Source: Chara braunii (taxonomy: Eukaryota; Streptophyta; Charophyceae; Charales; Characeae). From it: a stretch of DNA of 36,119 nt. The notes below the pieces were generated by a model. That model saw only the letters and a program-made list of their open reading frames with translations. It did no database searches and was not told the origin of the DNA. The DNA lies in contig BFEA01000121.1 of the NCBI GenBank assembly GCA_003427395.1, forward strand, positions 1,402,808 to 1,438,926, written 5' to 3'. Of the stretch, positions 18,622 to 28,520 are shown in pieces (position 1 is the stretch's first letter; every line of letters starts with the position of its first letter). The translations under genes and the position numbers were made by a program.

Positions 18622-20248
18622 ATGACGGTTCCAGTTTTGAGCATGCCGGGCCAACTGGCCAGCGAGTCCATTTCCGAGTTTCGACAGCGGATCCAAGATC
18701 AGCTCGCACAGATCGAGGCTGAGGAACAGCGCCAGGCGGCAGCCAAGGCTGCCCGCCTACAGGCTGAAGTGGAGGCAGCAGCTGAAAAGCAACGGCTTCA
18801 GGCCGCAGCTGACACAGATGCCCAGGCCTGCCACAAGCAGGCCCAAGATCTGCTGCAGCGGCACGAAGCCACCAGAGTCGACGGGCTCAAGTTCTGGCAC
18901 TTTGAACCATCCGACGGCCACGACGATGCAACACTAGAAGAGCAGCACAAGAAGTTTATCTCCAAGCTTGTGACCCGGATGGTTTACACTTGTAACCCCC
19001 TGCATTCCGGGTTAGAGAAACAGCACCAGGAACTGGCGAAGCTCCGACAGGCAGTGCGGAACCACAAGGATCTGCACGAGGATGCCACACGAGCACTTCA
19101 TACCCGTGTACAGGACTTGGAGCAAGCAGCACCAAGACAAGATGTTGGCGAACCCAGCAATGCAGCCTCAACCCGGCAGTTGGAGCAACGACTCGACCAT
19201 GTACTAGCGATGCTCGACAATATCAGCACCTTCGCCGCACCAGCCTCTATCAGCGAGCAACTCAACACCTTCAGGAACGAGGTTCGACAACTACACCAGC
19301 CGCTCGACAACGATGGCAGCACCAGTGCATCGCGGCAATACAAGATGCCGACGTTCCGGATCGAAATGTTTGATGACTATACGCATCAGGACCCGGTCCC
19401 CTGGTGGGAAGGCTTTACGACGGAGCTTCGGATTCATCAGGTCCCCGATCACTTGTACATCTCGGCGTTGTTCCTCAACGCCAAGGGCGGATGCCAGATC
19501 TGGCTTAGCCACATCGCAACCATTCATGGCAGTTCAGGTCGCCGACCTGCACAAAAAGATCTCTTGGGAAGAATTGACGAAGGAATGGAAGAAGCGGCTC
19601 ATTGTTGACGAAACCCAGACACTCGCCATCAACCGCCTTTTCGCCATGACTCAAGGCAACACTTTGACACGCGACTGGCTCATGGAATGGCAAAAGATCG
19701 TGGCAACCCCCGATCTTGATTTGCCATTTTCGCATCTGTGCCAGGAGTTCTACAACCGGTCGTGTGCCGCCTTGAGCCTCACACTTGGTGATCGCGAACA
19801 ACACACGACCTTCCCCGAAATCATCGACAAGGCTCGTGAGATCATCAAGACCAACCAGGCTGCTGCACACGAGAAATGAGCGTGGCAGCCAACCTATGTG
19901 GAGAAAGGAAAATTTGGTCTGCGTTCGCAGCCCTTCGCTACAGTCCAAGCGGACAACCATGTGGAAGACCCTGCAGCCACCCCAACATCACATGAGGGAG
20001 ATCAGGTGGTCGCCATCCAGCTGCGACGTGACTACAACTCTCGTGGAAAAGGGAAGGCGAAAACATCATCGCCGGCCGGAAATGGACAGCCAGTACCATG
20101 GGTCAAGTTCATCTTGACCGAGGACGAATACAAGTACCACAACCGCTACGACTGCAACTATTGGTGCAACAACACCAAGCACAAGACCTCCCAATGCCAA
20201 GATCAAGGCAAGGAGGATGTTCGACCTCGAACCAGTTCGGGAAACTGA
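18622..20248 (+). pseudogene. Gag of element B (Ty3/gypsy type; frameshift and stop)
   Basis: Would be the RNA-binding particle protein of an LTR element. ATG at 18622 is the first ATG after the minisatellite and starts MTVPVLSMPG. Residues 20-100 are a Gln/Ala/Glu-rich coiled-coil-like segment. A second helical stretch lies around residues 130-230. A capsid-like region follows, with KMPTFRIEMFDDYTHQDP, PWWEGF and then, after a frame change near 19530, LTKEWKKRLIVD and ARE-type helices. TGA at 19877-19879 interrupts the second frame, which resumes to TGA at 20246-20248. Near the end a zinc knuckle (20153-20197) reads C-X3-C-X4-H-X4-C. The canonical spacing is CX2CX4HX4C, so one zinc ligand may be displaced. 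Pol does not follow directly. Confidence 0.75.
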
Positions 20249-20505
20249 GCTGCGCGGGAGGTGAGGCGACTCCACCTGTCACTCCACCAGATTCGGCCGC
20301 CTTGCTAGCGGCCTCCTACACATCTGGGGAGAATGCGGATGTCGCAAGTCCTTGGTTCACTAATGAGGATTACGCTGTCCACTTTGTCCCACCGTTGGAC
20401 CGGCCGCTCCACGTTGTCGCACTTTTTCTAGTCGGGTCTCTTCAGGCGACCAGAAAGTCAACAGGCTGTCACACAGGGTTTTAGGTGATATTTGCAATAA
20501 ATAAA
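20249..20505 (+). other. tail of element B with AATAAATAAA polyadenylation-like signal
   Basis: After the gag stop, another frame stays open to 20484 and reads plausibly protein-like for about 60 codons (ATPPVTPPDS..., SPWFTNEDY), perhaps the start of a lost pol frame. AATAAATAAA at 20496-20505 could serve as a polyadenylation signal. No protease or RT motif follows within the next 7 kb. Confidence 0.35.
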
Positions 20506-20900
20506 GTAAATTAAGTAATGCAAATCCCTTCCTGTTGTGTGCATCCGGCTTCAAGCGAGACCCTTCAATTGCGGTCTTCGCCGGTCCCCGGTCTTAGGAA
20601 TCTTTTATTTTGATTCAGAACAACAAGAATCATGTAATGGTCATAAAGTTTTGGTATATCATGCATGCATCAATTTTGCCAGTTTACTAATTTTGAGAAT
20701 CGTGACAGAATCAGCAGAGAAATGCAATCATCAGCAACGACAATGGAAAAGAGCAAGACTGACTGACTCGAGCCATGACAAGGTCAGGTGAGGGAAGAAT
20801 GAGAACTCATAATAGTATCAGAAAGTACACATGGAAGAGAGCATGGCCAGCACAAGTCTCGAGTCCTCACTCATCCCTCTGAACCCTCACACTCGATCTC
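20506..20900. other. no gene seen
   Basis: Mixed-composition DNA with frames below 85 codons. Nothing recognised. Confidence 0.4.
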
Positions 20901-21554
20901 TCATTTTGCTGTTCGTCTCTTGTGCTTTCGTCCATGTCTCTGTACTATCTGAGGTTGTGGTCTCTGGATGTAGAGCCACCTGAAACCTGCTAGTTCCGAG
21001 CACTTCCAGCCAAGTCCCATGATACGGAAATCAACCATAGCACAAAACTCCCCCCATAGAGTAGGGAGATACGGCTGAGAAAAGATCCCTCGTCTGAGAT
21101 GCGGGAACTCGGAAGGCTCAGTCACTGACTCGTAGTCGATTGCTGCAGGGGAAATGTACTTCTTAGCCAAGTCCACCAAGTCCCCCCAGTAAGAGTCGTC
21201 GGTAAGATAATAAGGAACTGGAGGCTTGGGGTAATCCGTGAAAAGCTTACGGCGAAAACTGTAGACTAGCTTTGTGCTCCCTTGTAGTTTCTCAGCTTTC
21301 CATTGCACGAACCTGGCTGCTGCAACCCACACCGCATCGAAGTGAGGATGTGTCTCATTCCCTTCCTTCAGGAAGATCCGCAGGTCTTTGACTGTACCTT
21401 TAGCAAACTCTGTAAGAGCAACGAAGATAGACAGATCCTCGCGCTTGAACCCGTCGATCTTGACATACCTGTAGGGGAAACTCTCCTTGGAGGCTATCAG
21501 ATTGAGACTATCGAGGACCGATTGGTCAACTGTAATGGGGTTGATCTCTCTCAT
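20901..21554 (-). CDS. unrecognised protein, about 217 codons
   Basis: On the minus strand the frame is open from near 21680. The first ATG, reading MREINPITVD, is at 21552-21554, and the stop is at 20901-20903. Composition is that of an ordinary soluble protein with no low complexity: mixed charged and aromatic residues, clusters such as PYRYVKIDGFKRED, FVQWKAEKLQG, PKPPVPYYLTDDSYWGDL, and a basic C-terminus (RHGRKHKRRTAK) that could be a nuclear-localisation or nucleic-acid-binding tail. No membrane segment, signal peptide or catalytic motif that I can name. There is no obvious TATA box immediately upstream. It may belong to an uncharacterised mobile element, given the surroundings, or be a terminal exon of a host gene. 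The lack of internal stops contrasts with the decayed retroelements around it. Confidence 0.55.
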   Translation of the reverse strand: MREINPITVDQSVLDSLNLIASKESFPYRYVKIDGFKREDLSIFVALTEFAKGTVKDLRIFLKEGNETHPHFDAVWVAAARFVQWKAEKLQGSTKLVYSFRRKLFTDYPKPPVPYYLTDDSYWGDLVDLAKKYISPAAIDYESVTEPSEFPHLRRGIFSQPYLPTLWGEFCAMVDFRIMGLGWKCSELAGFRWLYIQRPQPQIVQRHGRKHKRRTAK

Positions 21555-21635
21555 GTGCTCAGGTAATCGGTTACTCTCTGATAGTTGGGAGGAAGTTGAT
21601 TTTAACTGAGAAGTGTCCGCCGCAGGTCGAGTCAA

Positions 21636-24600
21636 CTGTTGTCCACTGAATAGGCAGCGACCACTGCAGAGCTAACGAACCCCTAAATCTGCTTGAGTGT
21701 TGTTAGAATGTTGTTTGAATGCTGCTTGAGTGCGGCTTGAACGCTGCTTCAAGCTAGTTGCAGGTTAATCTGAAGGTTACTCACCGAGTTAATCAGACCT
21801 CTATCATTAGCTGGAGCACCGAGCACCCACACACCGAGTAGTTAATCGGTGTTGGTTATTGCTGTTGCTAATTTCCACTAGTGTCAGTTACTTGTAGTGG
21901 CAGCTAGTATTCGTTGCTGATAAGATTGCTGATCTCGATATTGATTAAATAGTTGCCTTGCTGCCGATTTGGTCAGCTGCTAACCTCTGCGATTAAAGTT
22001 TGCCACATGTTGGATTAACTGATCCCCACTGGGTTGACAGTTGCGGAACCAAAGAGTTCCTGAATATTGTTGATATGCTGTTCGGATGTTGTTGAACTGC
22101 TGCTGAAATAACGAACCACTGTTCACTTATGATCTGACCTTTGATCTGGCTTGTTCCACCGTTTCTAACCACGAGCCGGTACTATATAGTTTACCACTCT
22201 TGTCACTGAAATAAAAGACATACTCTATGTACTTTTCTGCCTTGTCCTCCCAGTTTTCATGCTTTTCTAGGCTGACTGTACTTTTCATCACAAAAATCTC
22301 CCCTTCCTTCATGGTGTCCTCACATCCACATCTGACAGTAATCCCCGCATTTAGAGTGGATAGTCACCCTCAAACTCGGAGTAGTTGGCGCCCGCTCGGG
22401 TGTTCATTGATTATTAAGAGCCCTCGAGCGGGTCATGTACTACCACTTGCTGGAGTGAGGCTCGATTGGCAGATGGACAGCCGACTCGCGGTTGCTCAGT
22501 TGGGTGTTCTGCACAGGACTACTGACCGAGACAGTTGAATCGTTTCACATGAGTAAGCACCGGTGAACAAGGCAATTCTCATAAGGAAAACCACGGTGGG
22601 TATAGTAGAAGCCCAGTTTGCGCGAGGTAACCTCACGCTCTCATAAAGTCCTCTCGTCTGCCGTTAGGAATCCCAAGGGTGAGTTTTGGCATTTTGCGTT
22701 CACTGAAGCCTTAACCTGGTTTTCCGCACCGTTTCTAGAGATAAATAGGTGCTGATTCAATCGCTGGGGTACCTGGTTGTCTACTGCTTGGTCACTCAAT
22801 GTTGGAGCACTGGAATCATTTAGTCAGAATGGATGCTTATCGATCGAAAATTGTACACATGGAAATAACAATCTCACGTTCGGTTTTCTTACGGCTTCTC
22901 AGACTTGTCCATCGGTGTCAAATTGGTGCATCAGTACCAGTTGCTCTCGCTGATCAGTTCTTGAAAATGCACTTCACTCTTGGTTACGGCCTGTCTCCTG
23001 ATAATACTAATTGATTCTTCATGTATGTCTTCTGAATGTCACCATGTTATTCTCTCTCAGTCAGCTCGCATCTATGCAAGCCATTTACGGAATACCCTCC
23101 CTTTTCATCCTTCACCATTGGCTACTAACGGTCTCTCTCGCTAGGTCGATAGTCTCAAATAAAAGAGATTATGCTGTACAACTTCCTATCCGATCCATAA
23201 AGGTAGAGGGTGTATGTAATGTGTTTCCCGCCCTCCTTACTAATTCCAACGCACTCTCTCTCACTTGCTTCAGAATGTTTTAAATATCCTTGACTGACTT
23301 TCCCTCCCAACCTCTCTCTCTGCCCTGATAGGGAGTGTAAGTCATTTCTAAATTGCCCTTACTTCACATGACTTTCCCCCTTCTTTCCCCCCCTCTCACT
23401 CTTAGAGCCTCCCCCGACTGATCTTTCAGGGGTGAAAAGTTGTAAGCCCTGAAGAGTGTCCAATCTTACCGCCATGACAAACTGCAGGCGGGACTGCCAG
23501 AGTTCAGAACGACTGTTCTACCACTTGCACATCTCAGTAGCCATAGGTTATAAATGTCGTCGGCAAAACACATAGCAATCAGTTTGCATTGCAATCTGCC
23601 TAGAGATGCGGTCTCGCTGCATGGGCTCTTATGAGCCGTCTGCCTTAATAATTCGGATTACGGCTCGCCCTATCCAAAACTGGTGTTAATTCGGGCAGAG
23701 GTTGGGGAGGGTTTTTCCCGAGTCGGGCGTCAAGTAATCGGAAGAGACGACCACAGGTCATCCTAGGCACTGGCCAGATAGTGTTTTACTTTTAAAATGA
23801 TTTACGGTTCTCGCTCAGAGCAGCGGAGGTGCACGAGTGGCTCGATTCATTAGATTGGATTAGAAGATTACTCTGTACTCAACGCTATAGCCCCGTGGAT
23901 GTGGGTTCCATTCTTGTTCAAGGCTGCGAGCGCGGGAGGCACGCGCACTTTGGTTGTGGCATCTCTCTATAAAGCACGGCCCATGACTGACGCAAGGTAT
24001 GATTTCGAACACATCCTGTTACTCAGGGTAAGTCCCATCCACACTCAGTACAAGGGATTATCAACCACAACTAACGCTCACATATAGCTCAAGCAGTTTA
24101 TGAGATGTAACCCCATGTTTGCACCATCTAGTGTATTCGCTTCTCATTTACAATGTCAGGAGTTCCCAACACGACCGTTATTGGTGCAAGGGTTCAGCTA
24201 AGACGTCCTTCCTAGCTCACATATAATTCAGGCTTTCACCAAACCATAGCCCTTTTGTCTGTTAGTCGCTCAGAAAACGAGCGAGTTTCGCCGTCTGTTA
24301 GCATGCCAGTCGAAGTATAACCTTTTAGTCACCGTCCAACAGAAGCTTTGCCAGGAGATTAGCGATTTTTCTTAACATTATCTTCCTTTTCCCCATCAGC
24401 CAAATAAATCATAAACGCAAGTAGGTACCATCCCATCAAACTCATAATATTCCCAAATCAAACCGCTGGGTTTAGACCATTGTTCCTGAAAGATGTGACT
24501 ATACTGATTCAATCACACCAGGACATGTTTTCACCTCTGCTAACTACTAATGGACGGTACATGATCACTACCAGGGACCTGAGTCCCAACAACTTTTGTT

Positions 24601-25171
24601 GAGGATCATCCACTTTCAGGGCACACTGACCGAACGAGATAAGAAAACCGTTCAAAAGAGAAGAGACGAAGGGTGACTTAGAGCTCTGCAGTGACGATCC
24701 GACAGTCAGCCCTCGCGTTTTGCTCACTGATTGCCCTTATGATTAGCACATACCTTAGTCTTCCTTGTTTGAATTAGTACTTCGCTTACACTGCCATGCA
24801 TTACATATAGGCGACGAATAAGTCCAGTTGTCCGTATCTTCCTAAGGACAATAACCGTGTAATCATTGGGCTTGACTCAGCTTCTGCAGAGAGCGTCCGT
24901 CACTCACCCATTGATGCATCCAACTGCTCTCTCCATCCTCACCAGCCAGCATCGCAATGTTACACGTATAGAATCGTGTCAACAAAGAAGGGTATAGTTA
25001 TTATCACACGTTCACATTGGAAATATCAGCAAAGCGCACTTACTCTCGCTTCCTCGAGAACAAAGGTCACATCCAATCAACATATTTAAAAATCATGGAT
25101 AGCATCATCTTATGACCAGCAAATCAGTAACACTGACTGTGCGGGAACTTAACTCAAAGTATTGTCGAACG
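21636..25171. other. 3.5 kb without a convincing gene
   Basis: Frames on both strands stay below about 105 codons and show no domain motifs. Noted: imperfect GCTTGAAYGCTG-type words at 21692-21765, a 10-bp stem with one G-T pair at 22391-22400/22423-22432 next to TTGGCGCCCG, and a weak tRNA-like patch (listed separately). Composition is balanced. It may be old intergenic or unrecognised transposon sequence. Confidence 0.4.
23830..23913 (+). other. weak tRNA-like or SINE-like patch
   Basis: TGCACGAGTGGC (23830-23841) resembles the A box/D arm of Ser/Leu-type tRNAs. GGTTCCATTC (23904-23913) resembles a B box/T arm. The distance is longer than in a normal tRNA and no good cloverleaf could be folded by eye, so at best this is a tRNA-derived relic. 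Confidence 0.2.
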
Positions 25172-25705
25172 CTAGCTTTTCATCGCCAATAGCCTTTGCA
25201 CACGACCAGTAAGCGGCCCCTGGTGGAGAACATTATAACTCCTCTCTCCCCCAATCATAAAGGGGGATACCAAATTGATCGAGCTATCTTCACACACTAC
25301 TATCTTTGGCGTAAGCCGACTATCAGGGCCAAATGAACCGACTCCCTCATTGCAAACCCGAGCGTCCCACTCGTCTTTACTCTGCTTACTCAAAACAACT
25401 AGTGCACCAAGAACATTCAGCGTGGTGACGACTCTAGGAAGACCCCGCCTAAGGGGAGTCAAGAAACTCATCCGAAGGTATAGATGCACGGGCTGTCGCC
25501 GCCTGTCGGTACCAGTTACCATGAAGCTCACTTTCACTTCAAGCACGGAAACGGAATTCCGTCCCGAAGAAACCACTCACGACTCTCCTACAATCTTCGT
25601 ACGAACTCGCCCAGTCTCTCAAGGATCAGCAACACTGCCCACAACCCAAGAGGGCGATCGCGAGTTTTCGGCCTCAACAAGGACGAGAAGCACATCAAGG
25701 ATAGT
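25172..25705 (-). pseudogene. possible decayed ORF of unknown function
   Basis: On the minus strand a frame from about 25705 to 25172 reads protein-like (TILDVLLVLVEAEN..., FMVTGTDRRRQPVHLYLRMS, EWDARVCNEGVGSFGPDS). Only two TGA codons interrupt its first third; the last 134 codons are uninterrupted. No family recognised. The plus strand is also open here (25275-25862), but its Ser/Thr/Pro-rich reading looks like an antisense shadow. It lies just outside the left inverted arm, in the same direction as the arm ORF. Confidence 0.25.
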
Positions 25706-26280
25706 GCCAACTGAGAGCGACTTTTTACCACGCGTTGCGACAGTCTGTCTCCTTCTTCCTCTCAGGTCACAACCATCTGTTGGTACAATTTGTCACTCTC
25801 AGTCATCACTGTTCCCTGAAATGGGAAAGCCTCTGGCCATGCATAGTAGCCCGCGTGATTAGCAGAGAGAGGGAAGTTCCGCCTTCCGCTTACTTCGGGA
25901 ATGAAGATGACGTCAACATTGGTGGTTGCGCAAGTACTTCTCCCTCGTCAATCTAACTCCCTCTTCTCTTCTTGCAAGAGTCACTCACGGCACGCGCACT
26001 CACCCATGACAGTTCTTACCCCAGAGATGAAGGACGTTTAGGCCATCCTAAACTGACAGCTCGGGTCCCTGCAAGGGTGGAGTTCTCGCTGCTCCACACT
26101 GGGCAAAGTTGACGACAGCTGCTCCATGTGCGAGCATTGACTTTCTTCATGTCCCGCAAGTATGCGCGCATCACTGTCGTGTCTCACTTGGAACTGACTC
26201 CCCCCTTTTTGTCCCCGCGCGTTCCTCTCTCTTCTGTGTTGCGCACCTTCGCTCCAATCGCCCGCCACCGCCTCGCGGTC

Positions 26281-26685
26281 TCAGTCTCTTTTTTGGGCCG
26301 AGCTGGCCTCTGGGCCGTCCTCTACCGATTCCACTGGCGGGTGTTCTCTCCACCACTGTTCCAGTCCGTGGAATGACCTGGTCTGCGCATCATTGGCCTC
26401 GGATTCTGCATCAGAGTCCCGGTCCAACTCCTGTTGTTCCCTCTCGGTCGTGCTCGTGGAGGTCTCTTCTTCGTGGTAAGTAACCGTAACTTTCAGGTTC
26501 GCTCTTACTCCATCCCTCCTGAACCTCCGCTCGGCTCGATTGCGAGCCTCGGTGATCACACCCTGGATCTTCTTGTCCTCTCTCATCTCCTACTCCTTTC
26601 CCCCGTAAATGGTAATCTTTAGCCTTGCCAAGCCGTCACTTTTACTGTAGCTCAGGCAAGCGTCCACAGTAGCCCCTTCCTCGCA
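26281..26685 (-). pseudogene. arm ORF, left copy (one in-frame stop)
   Basis: Minus-strand frame homologous to the plus-strand ORF at 32816-33280. Shared blocks include ACLSYSKSDG, EARNR, ER-RRDG, LKVTV-YHEEET, STTEREQQELDRDS and a Glu/Asp-rich tail with EQW-REHPP and ESVEDG. A TAG at 26590-26592 replaces a Gln codon of the right copy. Upstream alignment needs a one-base indel, and downstream ATG at 26584-26586 would give a 101-codon product. The C-terminal third is acidic and Ser/Thr-rich, probably disordered. No known domain recognised. It reads outward from the gypsy fragment. Confidence 0.55.
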
Positions 26686-26968
26686 CATCGGTTCCCAGCT
26701 CTAGTAGAATCGTAGATGGCCTGGCCCATAGCCAAAGAGGCCATTGCTACGCGCCATAGCTGCCTTCCGCTAGAAATAACTAGAGTCGGACCGACCCAAC
26801 GCATGCGTGCACAATAGGTCTACCAGCTTCTCACCTCACCGCTCTACCCTCCAATTCGCGCGAGCGCCAGCCAACTTAGGCATCAGAGAGCCAAGAGCCT
26901 CAGCTCACTGCCAATAGCTTTCACTGCACCCTCTGAACTCTAGTGAGGGAAATGGGGAACCACCTTCT

Positions 26969-26975
26969 CTTATAG
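26969..26975 (-). promoter_or_regulatory. TATA-like box of left arm
   Basis: CTATAAG on the minus strand, about 220 bp upstream of a conserved ATG-GC-CGTAGCAA segment. It aligns with CTATAAAG at 32641-32648 in the right arm. Confidence 0.45.
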
Positions 26976-27938
26976 AAAGTAGAAGTCCAGTGTCCACTAC
27001 GTCTCAACCTATAGAATAACAGTTGGTGTGCAGTGGTCCCATAACGGGATCCCGATCACCAGATTTCCTCCTCTAAAGGAAATCCTCAAGCTATCACTAC
27101 CGGGTACCCGCGTCCGATGGCAAGGAGGGGGTTCATTACCTCCTACAGGGGTTGATGAGCTTCCTACCGAAGCGGCCCCGGGTGCCCCTATTTTGGGTTT
27201 CTGCGTTGATTGCGTCTTGCCGACTAGACTCACATTAAAGGGAAACGTAGGGCCTGGCAGCCTAGGCCATCAGATTATTTGGGTTCGAATTCGAACCGTT
27301 GACGGTCCTTCCCGCGAAGTGACTGTAATCAAAAGGAAAGCCGCGTCTAGGAGTTAGAAAATACTGGCAATAATAATAATAATAAAGAAAGAAACGAAAA
27401 CGTAACGACAAAATGACTGAAGGTCGTCAGATTTCCCCGAACTAAAGTAGGCGGTTCAGTCGTGCAGATTAGACTTCTAGTTTTCTTTTCAGTTTTCTTT
27501 TCAGTTTTCTTTTACATTTCATTTCATCTTTCTTTCTTGTTTTCTCTGCTTGGCCTCTCTTTCTCTGACAGCGACCACCGCTCTAGGCACCTAACCCATA
27601 ACCTGGCCAGGGATCGATCGGCGCGCAGTAGAAAAGGCTGCGCTGGCCTATTTACTTCCGCGTTCCTGGGCGAGCCCGACGGCTACCACGGCCGCAGGCC
27701 GATAGAGCAGAGCGTCGAGCCTGCATGGACCAATGGAAAGTCCAGTGGCGCACCCCCATCCTTTTGTTAAGGTGCGCGCCAACTGGACCGGTCCATAACA
27801 GGGCATAACCCAGGTGCACCAAAAGAACCACAAAGGTTCGGAACGGCCCGACGAGCCGCTGACGTCTGAGCAGGACGCTGTTACCGAGCAGGAGCCTGGC
27901 ACACAGAGGAGGGTCGGGACACCGCGCCCTCCGACAAC

Positions 27939-28520
27939 GTGCAAGACTCCACCACATGCACGGTTTCAACACCATCAGCAACCGATTCGGCAGCTTCGCC
28001 GCCAACTTTAGCCGGGGATTCGACGTCATGGTCAAGACTTGAGAAACTTGACCCATTGACGTTCGCAGACTTCCAATGGATGCCCATGCCCCCGACCGGT
28101 CGATTGTCGAAACCGCATTGCAACGTGCTCATGGCACAATTGCGGGATTACTTGCACACTGCAGTACCAGCTCCGTTGATGGACGCCAGAGTGGAGGTTG
28201 TTGACGTTCACAACTACGTTGCGAAGATGGACTGCGAGTTCAAGACACAACGGTATGACACCAACGACGCGCCATTGATGGACATACGCATTCAGATCGG
28301 AGAAGCGACCTGCAGCGCTTTGATCGATTGCGGAACTACTCGCAACTATATGAGCCAATATTTTTTGGTACGCGCTGACCTGGGGTCACGCATTCGGAGG
28401 AAGTCGCAGCCAACACAAGTCACGTTAGCCGATGGTGACACGCACAAGTCAATCGACTGGTGCACTGACTCTGTCTCCGCGTACTTTGCCCCTCATGCAA
28501 GCAAGGACGTGTCGAAATAG
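27939..28520 (+). pseudogene. protease region of element C
   Basis: Frame with a Ser/Thr-rich start, a LDPLTFADFQ motif and the protease core ALIDCGTTRNYMS. The presumed catalytic Asp codon is 28326-28328. The second residue is Cys where Ser/Thr is usual (DCGT), which occurs in some elements but weakens the call of activity. QVTLADG and HKSID follow. The frame ends at TAG 28518-28520. The ILGMxWL half expected after it is absent and a VPCTLPPPHP linker follows at once in another frame, so an internal deletion of roughly 40 codons is likely. Confidence 0.75.

Larger units (their letters stand above)
25906..27935 (-). repeat. left inverted arm (about 2.0 kb)
   Basis: Read on the minus strand from 27935 leftward, it is collinear with the plus strand from 31488 rightward. 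Anchors: GTCGGAGGGCGCGGTGTCC at the inner edge (27917-27935 versus 31488-31506), CCCCCTCCTTGCCATCGGA (27113-27131 versus 32319-32337), a CTATAAG/CTATAAAG box, a related ORF, and CCAATGYTGACGTCATC (25906-25922 versus 33637-33653). Distances from the inner edge are similar on both sides. The copies are clearly diverged, so this is not a recent exact palindrome. A purine-rich edge followed by TGTCC suggests the arms might be very long LTRs. Confidence 0.75.

Noticed and set aside
22386-22432. TGGCGCCCG as a Lys-tRNA-type primer-binding site with a hairpin
   Set aside because: Only nine bases match, no LTR end precedes it and no retroelement gene follows; the stem alone is not enough.
25275-25862. 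195-codon plus-strand frame
   Set aside because: Ser/Thr/Pro-rich reading typical of an antisense shadow; the minus strand reads more like a protein. Neither is secure.
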